Shown here: positions 8,301 through 13,454 of the stretch, piece after piece
How positions within the stretch are numbered: position 1 is the stretch's first letter
Layout: every line of letters begins with the position of its first letter
From: Phoronis ovalis
Lineage: Eukaryota; Phoronida; Phoronidae
Reading direction: 5' to 3'
Length of the DNA stretch: 13,454 nt
NCBI GenBank assembly: GCA_028565635.1
Contig: JAOXYB010038096.1
Span: 1 to 13,454 of the forward strand
The notes under the pieces: generated by a model
What the model was told of the DNA's origin: nothing
The model's input: the letters and a program-made list of their open reading frames with translations, nothing else
Database searches by the model: none
Position numbers and translations under genes: made by a program

Positions 8301-11300
8301 ACCCACTCAACGAAAAGGTGCCAGAATACTGGATGATGAAAACTCCAGAGGTATTTTAAAGAACTCTAAAAAACAGAGTCATATTAAAAAATACCTTTGT
8401 ATCCATTTTTGTGTAATCTTTTGAGTCATGAACTATTTTTTCTACTTGTCAGATTGCTGACAACTTGCTGTTTTGCCATTCATTTAAACACTGTAAAGTG
8501 TTGTTCTCTTAGTTCTGCATGAAAAATTAATTTTAATGTAATACACTTAAATTTTCAATGATGCTGCACCATTAATTTTTGTGAATGCTTACAACCATAC
8601 TACATGTAATTTATAAGTAATTAAGAAAGATTTTGAAATGACGCTTCATTATTTAGCATACTGAGTACTCTTAATTATTAAGACAGCATGTTATTTTAAT
8701 GACATATTGAATCACTAAAAAGATCAGTATCAACACAATTAAAAAGTTGCATTGTACCTTTCTAATGGGAAAGCTTTTGTTCTTGTCATTTGCAGTCAAT
8801 TTTTAAGACAAAGTTTTGTGAACTTATTACAGATACTTTCCATCCTGATGATGCCAGTAGTGTGAGTGGTCGTGTTAGTCCAGAGCCTGTTGTTAAAACT
8901 GTTTATGTTCCTCAAGGACCAAAACCGACACCTCTACAAGCAGCATTCCAACCAAGCTCAACACCTGTTCATCTGTCAAGTAGATTCATGGTTTGTATCA
9001 TTTACATTGTTTCATGTTTATTAGTAGTTAAAACACCTAGTTATAGTGTGCGAGCTGTGTTGTATGATTGCTGTAATCACATGCCTCCAGAGATAGGCAA
9101 TAACATATGTTGATGTTAAACGTTAATTTTGATTACATATATAATGGTAATATGAGAAAAGTCAGTTGCAGTATTAATTGAATGTTTTAGTTGTCTTGGA
9201 GGATACATGTTTTTACTATTTAATATTGCTTTCTAGGCATCTAGGTGTTCTCTCTATTTTAAACAAGACCTAGCTACAACAAACATTTTTATGCTTTGTT
9301 TAAACTACTAGGTTTGGAATGCAGTTGGTATGATTAAACAGTACAACACAGAAGAAGAAAATTCTATTGATATTGAGTTTCATGATACAGCTACCCACCA
9401 TGCTCTACATATAAACAATACTGCTAACTACACTATTGGCGATTTGTCGTCGGAGGCGGCCATCTTGGCAGCAGAGAGTGAGGATGACAACCCTAGGTAT
9501 GTTTTTATACATATGGAGTATAGAACTATTACGAAGAAGTGGGTTGTGATGCTCCTTAAGGCTTTCTGACGTAACAATTTCAATTTAGGGACAACAATGG
9601 GATAATTTAGCAATACTTGTTTTCTTTTATGGAACAGAGCTCTTGCTACAACGTACTCCTTTGTTTCCTCACCACATACTGACAATTTGTCACAGCACAC
9701 TGTTTTTATTATACTTCCGTACATAGTATAATAATTTTTTTTAAAAAGTTGTGTCTTATAAAAGTCCAAAACCCCACAGAATGTATACTTTTGCTATGTT
9801 ATTTTTTCATTTAACTATCCAAAATTTGATGAGAAGATTATAGTTCCAATAACTTGTGCTGAACAGTATTCGCCGTCTTAGAGGGATAACGAGAGATAGA
9901 ATTGAATCTGATATATGGTAGCCTAACAAAAATAGTGTTGTATAGAAATTTCAGTACTTTTAGGGATTTTACAAATTTCTGTGTTCTCATGTTAATATAT
10001 AGTTAAATGAATAAGTCAAATGTTCGTGTTTCAGCGCTTTAATGTGTATGCACTTTAATTCATGGGATAATGCTAAGGAATGGAGCACTGCTATGCCTGA
10101 GGGTGAAGATATCAAGGTATGTTATTTGAAAAGTGAAATCTAACAGTGTTTCTCAAGAGATACATATTGTACAACACTTTTGTCAGAAATACAACTTAGT
10201 TTTAACTCATTTTGTATTTCAGTTATATATATTTTAGAATAGTTGATTGGTTTTACAGTGTATCAGTTACTCTATCAGTTTGTCTTGTGGAAATCATATT
10301 GAATTGTCAAAAGTATTACTTTTTAAACTGAATCATTGAGGTTTACTGTTATTTTTAGTGCCTCACTATAGATGATGGCTGGCTGGCTGTTGGGACTAGC
10401 AAACGTAATATACGCCTGTTCACTGTATCTGGAGTACAGTTAGACATCTTAGTGATACCTGGTCCTATTGTTACTATGGCTTCACACAGTAATCAGTTAA
10501 TTGTAGCTTATCACAGGGGAACAGGTGAGTTCCTGAATAGAAGACATTAATGAACTCATAGTCTTCAAGACAAAATGCATAAACACATTTATTTAGCTAA
10601 CCAGCTTCTCAAAAATGGGAACAAGAATTTCACATTTGTCTAAATTTAAAGCTGTTTTGCTTTTACTTGTTCAGGAGTGGGGAGGAGACGCTTCTAAAAC
10701 ATGGATGAGTAGTGGCACTCATTTAAACTCGTGTATGTAACACTATGTAATAAAAGGTTTAAGAAATTTTGTATTGAGGCTAAGCTTGCATGTCATTACA
10801 ATTTTAAATAAATATTTTTATTGCATTTTTTTTTGGCAAAATAAATGTTTTGCAGTAGTATTTCCAGACTAAAACACTTAATAATGACACCTCACGCAAA
10901 AACTAGGCACATCCTATGTGAAAACACAGGTGATCTGATTTCATGTTTAAAACGAACTAAATGATACCCTCTTATTTTGTTATGAAGCATTTTAATTTGC
11001 ATTAACAATTTCAGCTTTATAATCTGTTTTATAGGATTTTCATCAACATTTTTTTTTAAACATTAATTTAACAATTAAAAAAATATTCATGTCATTTACA
11101 ATCTCATTATAACAAATCATAATCTATATATCTATTGCGGTAATTTATAACAAATTTCAAAGATATGGAAAATACTGTAGATACTTGGTACCATGTTAGG
11201 AGCAAATTCATTCAGTTCGTAAAGCAGGTAATAACATACTGACATAATTGAAAACTATTCACAATTAAGACAAATGGGCAAGAATATTCCTGATCTTACT

Positions 11301-13276
11301 TTTGCTTTTATAGTCAAATGTCTAATTAAAGAAAAACAAGGGTTGGGCAACTGATTTTTATTCAATAAAGGCATTGCGTTTTTTTCTAACTTGCTGTAAA
11401 TATTAGAAAAATGTTTATTTTGTTCTGATGACATGCTATTTTAGCCCTAAGGTATACTTACTTACATTAGAAAACATAATGTGTGATCAACTAATGTTCA
11501 ATCTAATACGCATGGTATTTAAGGTGTTCCAGGTGACCAGTGTTTGGGTGTTCAACTTTATCAAGTGATCGGCCGTAAAAGAAAAGTCTTATCTGAAGAA
11601 TTACCTCTAAGTCCAAAATCAACCTTGTCATGGCTTGGGTAAGTTGACTTATGCATAGCAGTCACAAGAAGTATGTGTTCGGAGCATGTCATAAAGGCTT
11701 ATGTCAAACAAAAATACCATTTTATTCCAGTACAACTGGTGCATTAGGTAGAAATGCAAATCAGAAACACTACTTGGAAAGTATCACATAGTGATGAGAT
11801 TATTTAACTTTGTACAGGAAATTGCCTTCCTGAAAATGTGATATAATTACATTTAGAGCTATTTTATGAATAATTTGCAATTACTTTGGTCCAGGTTTTC
11901 TGCAGAAGGCACTCCTTTCTCAGCAGACTCTTCTGGAATTGTGAGACTGCTGAACAGGAAATTCAGCTTTACCTGGATACCAGTGGCTAACACAAAGTTA
12001 CATGTATGTATTTCGTGATTGAAAGTAGGGTAATTTATGTGTCGACTAAATCATATTTCTTTGCTTTAACAACCATTGTGTATCAGAGTCTTCTATAGTA
12101 ACTAGCCCTACTATGACAATGGATCACGTTAATCTTCATTTAATGTTTTACTGGGATGGATTCCATAAAGATCATTTCTGATGTTTTTATTTATAGGCAA
12201 AGGGTAAATCTGACCACTATTGGATAGTTGGCATCAATGAAAATCCTCAACAACTTAGGTATGTCAAGTTTTCATTCAGGTGATCGTAGTATCAGGTTTT
12301 AAACTTGCTACTTTAGGCTTTTATTACTCTTAATTATTTACTGTCACGGTGAGTTTCTTCCTCTTTTTCTTCATTGATTCAAAGGACATTTCCAGTGCTG
12401 CATTTACAATAGTGCTGTAACCAAATAGATTGTGTTGTTGGGAACACTGTATTAAATTTACATTTGCAAGAGAAGGAAGGCACTTCAACAAAATTTGATT
12501 GGTCTCGAAGCTTTAATAAGTACATATCTATCTATACTGTGTGTGTGCGTGCGTGTGCGTTATTGAATAAATTGAATATATTATGGGTGATGATGATTTT
12601 TTATATAGAGCTATCTCACTCCCTATATGTACCTAGGATCACTGCAGTCAAATTTTAACTTGTTAGAAAATAAAAATAAGTTTCTTCAGCATTGTAACCG
12701 TGCATGCTACAATGTTGGTAGCAGAACCTATTTATGTATCAGATTCTATAATTATTATTTTATGAAAATGTAATGTTGAAATTTTAGGTGTGTCCCATGT
12801 AAAGGTTCAACATTTCCACCTACCCTCCCACGGCCCACCATATCAATTCTACCATTCCAGATTCCTGTCTGCGAACTATCCACAGAGAAATCTCAGCTTG
12901 AGGTAAGCCACTTTTCATTGTTTTGAAACTTGTTATTGGGGGCATCACATAAAGAATTCGAATTTTAGAATTCAGAAATGCTAACTTTGCAGCAGTTTTT
13001 GTAGAGTTGTTCCTATCTGACAAATTTATCACATGGTCCAACGATAGTGAAGCTTTTGCTAATGCTGTTGTTACTAGTACCTTGGTGAGAATGAAAAAAT
13101 AAAGAACACAATCATATCCAATTTGTTACTATTATGTGTTTCAGGAAAATTTATGGCGATCTCGTGTATTTAGTGGACATATTGATTTCTGGCGATCCCA
13201 AGGGCTGGTCACAGATGACATCGACACTGAACCGTATGAGAAAGCAGAAACAGAGTCGCTCATGAAGATGTTTGCT
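2332..13276 (+). CDS. WDHD1: WDHD1 / AND-1 / Ctf4 replisome scaffold protein, 5' 19 exons (partial)
   Basis: WDHD1 is a homotrimeric hub at replication forks that links CMG helicase (GINS) to DNA polymerase alpha-primase; it acts in the nucleus. Coding exons are joined 2332-2396, 3927-4038, 4365-4516, 4983-5091, 5537-5637, 6554-6602, 6813-6905, 7331-7437, 7685-7823, 8149-8350, 8833-8990, 9312-9496, 10035-10116, 10359-10524, 11524-11638, 11895-12003, 12197-12258, 12788-12902 and 13145-13276. All introns are GT-AG and the frame stays open over 751 codons. Residues 1 to about 310 are the N-terminal WD40 propeller (GDLRVW, ASSSCDGTVKIW, NGAVCIW). Residues about 315-375 are an Asp-rich linker. Residues from about 420 are the second propeller (RFMVWNAVG, NYTIGDLSSEA, GFSAEGTPF, CKGSTFPPTLPRP), followed by the start of the helical bundle (ENLWRSRVF). 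The match to human WDHD1 as I recall it is collinear throughout. The start is the first ATG after an in-frame stop at 2272-2274, with A at -3. The C-terminus and HMG box lie outside the window. Confidence 0.95.
2447..2905 (-). mobile_element. 5'-truncated, frameshifted non-LTR retrotransposon (LINE) remnant in WDHD1 intron 1
   Basis: On the minus strand, 2608-2818 reads the tail of a LINE reverse-transcriptase protein: ADSRTRSNHQFKFKSI, then TLKYDFFVRTIPVWNSLS and FQRLALPIIQGL, then stop. The pattern RT-R(S/N)H, Y-FF-RTI--WNSL and F---L is typical of jockey/CR1/L2-like elements. Another frame upstream gives MFYKIQHGLWNISFPPN (2863-2813), so a frameshift falls near the G6 run at 2816-2821. An in-frame stop lies further upstream at about 2888-2890. 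It is inactive and truncated. The 3' end probably reaches the ATTAGT repeats at 2448-2475, about 50 bases from the exon 1 donor. The 5' boundary is approximate. Confidence 0.75.
2448..2475. repeat. ATTAGT short tandem repeat, probable LINE 3' tail
   Basis: Four copies of ATTAGT occur with 7, 8 and 7 base spacing. On the minus strand this forms a short CTAAT-rich tail, like the microsatellite ends of CR1-type elements. Confidence 0.5.
2956..3020. repeat. perfect 24-bp inverted repeat with 17-base spacer
   Basis: Arms 2956-2979 and 2997-3020 are exact reverse complements (TCCTGGCTTC...; ...GAAGCCAGGA). The spacer contains the near-palindrome TAGGGTCCCTA. GTTCAAT occurs on both sides (2945-2951 and 3025-3031), within a 13-base stretch that matches at 10 positions. 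This may be a small foldback element with a target duplication, or a hairpin made by template switching. Confidence 0.85.
3927..4038 (+). CDS. WDHD1: WDHD1 exon 2
   Basis: The acceptor is tattttcag and the donor AAG|gtaata. The exon encodes the first WD repeat end, TSGSEGDLRVWNGIDDDDA, then GDKVYAIAFK. The run of four Asp after the WD tryptophan is also in the human protein. It is preceded by the long intron 1. Confidence 0.93.
4039..4364 (+). other. WDHD1 intron 2
   Basis: AT-rich; no gene, repeat or RNA signal recognised. Confidence 0.8.
4365..4516 (+). CDS. WDHD1: WDHD1 exon 3
   Basis: The acceptor is tttttgcag and the donor CAG|gtacgt. The exon encodes NGRFFTSSGSNMVQVHKFP, then DGIITRFTSPATHM and LLAGAS. 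DGI(I/L)TRFT is shared with human WDHD1, where it follows the second propeller blade. Confidence 0.93.
4517..4982 (+). other. WDHD1 intron 3
   Basis: Donor gtacgt; nothing recognisable inside. Confidence 0.8.
4983..5091 (+). CDS. WDHD1: WDHD1 exon 4
   Basis: The acceptor is gcatttgcag and the donor GTG|gtatgt. The exon encodes SDFLVKLVEVET, then FQGHEAPVLSVALDP, a classic GH-containing WD blade start matching human FRGHDAPVLSLSFDP. Confidence 0.94.
5092..5536 (+). other. WDHD1 intron 4
   Basis: It contains a 96-codon open frame (5153-5443) with no family resemblance and no splice context, taken as chance. A CTCF-like motif lies at 5202-5216. Confidence 0.75.
5202..5216 (-). promoter_or_regulatory. 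CTCF-like motif
   Basis: The minus strand reads CCAGTAGGAGGCGCT, which agrees with the core consensus CCASYAGRKGGCRSY at 14 of 15 positions. It is a motif match only and could be part of a dispersed repeat. Confidence 0.3.
5537..5637 (+). CDS. WDHD1: WDHD1 exon 5
   Basis: The acceptor is ctttttctag-like (gatcttttctag) and the donor CAG|gtgcgt. The exon encodes ASSSCDGTVKIWNKTDQKCL and ends in IQKCNDFS. CDG(T/S)V(K/R)(I/V)W and LQKCND match human WDHD1. Confidence 0.94.
5638..6553 (+). other. WDHD1 intron 5
   Basis: A 916-base AT-rich intron with no gene. The short open frame at 6065-6274 is featureless. A second CTCF-like motif is at 6352-6366. Confidence 0.75.
6352..6366 (-). promoter_or_regulatory. 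second CTCF-like motif
   Basis: The minus strand reads GCACTTGAGGGCGCC, 13 of 15 matches to the CTCF core and in the same orientation as the site 1.15 kb upstream. Confidence 0.25.
6554..6602 (+). CDS. WDHD1: WDHD1 exon 6 (short)
   Basis: This 49-base exon encodes SKVLCRLSWEPKTGK, matching human AKSICRLAWQPKSGK. The acceptor is cttgttttgtag and the donor AAG|gtaatt. It is found only through the match to the family and the fit of phase on both sides. Confidence 0.9.
6813..6905 (+). CDS. WDHD1: WDHD1 exon 7
   Basis: The acceptor is attgtttcag and the donor GAA|gtaagt; phase is 0 at both ends. The exon encodes YLLFPTEKEVRVVERDTW, then FSLTDNSINE, matching human LLAIPVEKSVKLYRRESW and FDLSDNFI. 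Confidence 0.93.
6906..7330 (+). other. WDHD1 intron 7
   Basis: Nothing recognisable between donor gtaagt and acceptor tttccag. Confidence 0.8.
7331..7437 (+). CDS. WDHD1: WDHD1 exon 8
   Basis: The acceptor is catttttccag and the donor TAG|gttggt (a weak +3 position). The exon encodes VSIAVFSPCGTYVAASSING, then AVCIWNVGTRQC, matching the human blade WSPCGQYLAAGSINGLIIVWNV. Confidence 0.93.
7685..7823 (+). CDS. WDHD1: WDHD1 exon 9
   Basis: The acceptor is ttggctttcag and the donor AGG|gtaaat. The exon encodes FKHDKRLTICAMAWNP, then GEIAFCDNQGHLGVAQD, the last blade of the N-terminal propeller. Human has VKHEKGYAICGLAWHP and ISYTDAEGNLGLLE. Confidence 0.93.
7824..8148 (+). other. WDHD1 intron 9
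   Basis: No feature seen. Confidence 0.8.
8149..8350 (+). CDS. WDHD1: WDHD1 exon 10, acidic linker
   Basis: The acceptor is cttgctttcag and the donor AGAG|gtattt. The exon encodes QQFADLFDDDDDNG, then a second Asp run and GARILDDENSR. Two GAT-repeat tracts (about 8188-8205 and 8268-8288) give the Asp runs. Human has DYNDLFDGDD and HILEDDENS at the same positions, so this is the linker between the two propellers. Confidence 0.92.
8351..8832 (+). other. WDHD1 intron 10
   Basis: The 3' end holds two competing acceptors, tttgcag ending at 8795 and attacag ending at 8832; only the second keeps the frame open. The rest is AT-rich with no feature. Confidence 0.7.
8833..8990 (+). CDS. WDHD1: WDHD1 exon 11
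   Basis: Exon 10 ends one base into a codon, which requires a phase-compatible acceptor. The attacag ending at 8832 fits and gives ENSR-DTFHPDDASSVSGRV. A better-looking acceptor ending at 8795 would put TAA in frame after three codons. The exon then reads VYVPQGPKPTPLQAAF and TPVHLSSRFM, matching human GPMPTPRQKPFQSGSTPLHLTHRFM. The donor is ATG|gtttgt. The right end is firm; the left end is less so. Confidence 0.8.
8991..9311 (+). other. WDHD1 intron 11
   Basis: Donor gtttgt, acceptor actactag; no feature seen. Confidence 0.8.
9312..9496 (+). CDS. WDHD1: WDHD1 exon 12
   Basis: The acceptor is aactactag and the donor TAG|gtatgt. The exon encodes VWNAVGMIKQYNTEEENSID, then EFHDTATHHALHI and NYTIGDLSSEAAILAAES. 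This is the start of the second propeller (SepB/Mcl1-mid domain) and is closely similar to human VWNSIGIIRCYNDEQDNAID. Confidence 0.94.
9497..10034 (+). other. WDHD1 intron 12
   Basis: The minus strand is open at 9428-9769, overlapping exon 12, but resembles nothing and is taken as a shadow. No other feature. Confidence 0.8.
10035..10116 (+). CDS. WDHD1: WDHD1 exon 13
   Basis: The acceptor is cgtgtttcag and the donor AAG|gtatgt. The exon encodes SALMCMHFNSWDNAKEWSTA, then MPEGEDIK, matching human KLHCLHFSSWDSSKEWIIDLPQNEDIE. Confidence 0.93.
10359..10524 (+). CDS. WDHD1: WDHD1 exon 14
   Basis: The acceptor is gttatttttag and the donor ACAG|gtgagt. The exon encodes CLTIDDGWLAVGTSKRNIRL, then PGPIVTMASHSNQLIVAYHR. 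Human has GWAAAATSALLLRLF and GPVVSMAGHGEQLFIVYHRGTG. Confidence 0.94.
10525..11523 (+). other. WDHD1 intron 14
   Basis: A 999-base, very AT-rich intron with T and A runs (around 10827 and 11050). No coding or element signature is seen on either strand. Confidence 0.8.
11524..11638 (+). CDS. WDHD1: WDHD1 exon 15
   Basis: The acceptor ending at 11523 (ggtatttaag) gives GTG-VPGDQCLGVQLYQV, the same length as human GTGFDGDQCLGVQLLEL. A second in-phase acceptor (ccag) ends at 11532, nine bases later. The exon ends LSPKSTLSWLG with donor TTGG|gtaagt. Confidence 0.9.
11895..12003 (+). CDS. WDHD1: WDHD1 exon 16
   Basis: The acceptor is tttggtccag and the donor CAT|gtatgt. The exon encodes FSAEGTPFSADSSGIVRLLN, then RKFSFTWIPVANTKLH, matching human FSAEGTPCYVDSEGIVRMLN and TWTPICNTREH. 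Confidence 0.94.
12197..12258 (+). CDS. WDHD1: WDHD1 exon 17
   Basis: This 62-base exon encodes AKGKSDHYWIVGINENPQQL and then Arg, which is almost identical to human CKGKSDHYWVVGIHENPQQLR. The acceptor is ttatttatag and the donor TTAG|gtatgt. Confidence 0.95.
12259..12787 (+). other. WDHD1 intron 17
   Basis: It contains the purine-pyrimidine microsatellite at 12538-12560; otherwise nothing is recognised. Confidence 0.8.
12538..12560. repeat. (TG/CG)n alternating microsatellite
   Basis: 23 bases of strictly alternating pyrimidine-purine (TGTGTGTGTGCGTGCG...) could adopt Z-DNA under supercoiling. No function is implied. Confidence 0.7.
12788..12902 (+). CDS. WDHD1: WDHD1 exon 18
   Basis: The acceptor is tgaaattttag and the donor GAG|gtaagc. 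The exon encodes CVPCKGSTFPPTLPRPTISI, then LPFQIPVCELSTEKSQLE. Human has CIPCKGSRFPPTLPRPAVAI and LPYCQIATEKGQMEE. Confidence 0.95.
13145..13276 (+). CDS. WDHD1: WDHD1 exon 19 (last in window)
   Basis: The acceptor is gtgtttcag and the donor GCT|gtaagt; phase is 0 at both ends. The exon encodes ENLWRSRVFSGHIDFWRSQG, then ETESLMKMFA, the start of the helical bundle that packs on the second propeller (human EEQFWRSVIFHNHLDYL and LLMKMLALS). The gene continues past the window. Confidence 0.93.
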
Positions 13277-13332
13277 GTAAGTAAAATTATTTAGATCGAG
13301 AACTAGAGAGTATATTTATAAACTACATTATT

Positions 13333-13454
13333 GTACCCCCAGCAGTAGGCTGGAGGTACTTAGGATTTACTCTGTAACCGCCGCCGCCGCGTCAGATTCA
13401 CTGTTATCGAGCTATCTCAAGAAGGGAATGTGATATCCATTTGAAACTTAAATC
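13333..13454. repeat. start of a dispersed-type repeat in WDHD1 intron 19 (runs off window)
   Basis: It begins with a hairpin, GTACCCCCAGC (13333-13343) paired with GCTGGAGGTAC (13349-13359) with one wobble, around AGTAG. A (CCG)4 tract at 13378-13389 follows, then sequence of the type TCAGATT...TATCTCAAGAA...TTTGAAAC. This arrangement resembles repeats I associate with marine invertebrate genomes, with GTCCG-rich tracts followed by a stretch coding for nothing. The family cannot be named. Confidence 0.45.

Noticed and set aside
9428-9769. 113-codon minus-strand frame over exon 12 and intron 12
   Set aside because: Its C-terminal part is the antisense of the conserved exon 12; the rest is unlike any family I know, including transposases.
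12820-13041. 73-codon minus-strand frame
   Set aside because: Antisense shadow of exon 18.

Overview
The window is animal nuclear DNA. It is AT-rich and intron-dense, with GT-AG introns of about 0.2-1.5 kb, fragments of non-LTR retrotransposon and no bacterial-style operons. The protein families (a SOCS-box SH2 adaptor and AND-1/WDHD1) fit a metazoan. The divergence from the human proteins and the style of the repeats suggest an invertebrate, perhaps marine, but the phylum cannot be fixed from the sequence.

Layout. Bases 1-380 are the 3' flank/3' UTR of a minus-strand gene. Bases 381-1691 (minus) are an intronless coding region for a SOCS4/SOCS5-type suppressor of cytokine signalling (436 aa, SH2 plus SOCS box). 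Bases 1692-2331 are a compact head-to-head intergenic region. On the SOCS side it holds a TATA box, a perfect CRE, two STAT-type TTCN3GAA sites and three upstream ORFs. On the other side it holds a CCAAT box and two E2F-type sites. Bases 2332-13276 (plus) are the first 19 coding exons of a WDHD1/AND-1/Ctf4 replisome-scaffold gene. They encode 751 codons: the N-terminal WD40 propeller, an acidic linker, the second (SepB/Mcl1-mid) propeller and the start of the helical bundle. The C-terminal part, including the HMG box of vertebrate AND-1, lies beyond the window.

Intron 1 carries a 5'-truncated, frameshifted LINE remnant in antisense orientation and, just beyond it, a perfect 24-bp inverted repeat. 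Intron 19 enters a second dispersed-type repeat that runs off the window end. The other introns show no genes.

The two genes work in different pathways: SOCS acts in JAK-STAT/receptor kinase feedback, and WDHD1 couples CMG helicase to DNA polymerase alpha at the fork. They nevertheless share one short divergent promoter region. The same head-to-head SOCS4-WDHD1 pair exists in human (14q22), so the pairing appears to be ancient. That is the most interesting feature of the window.
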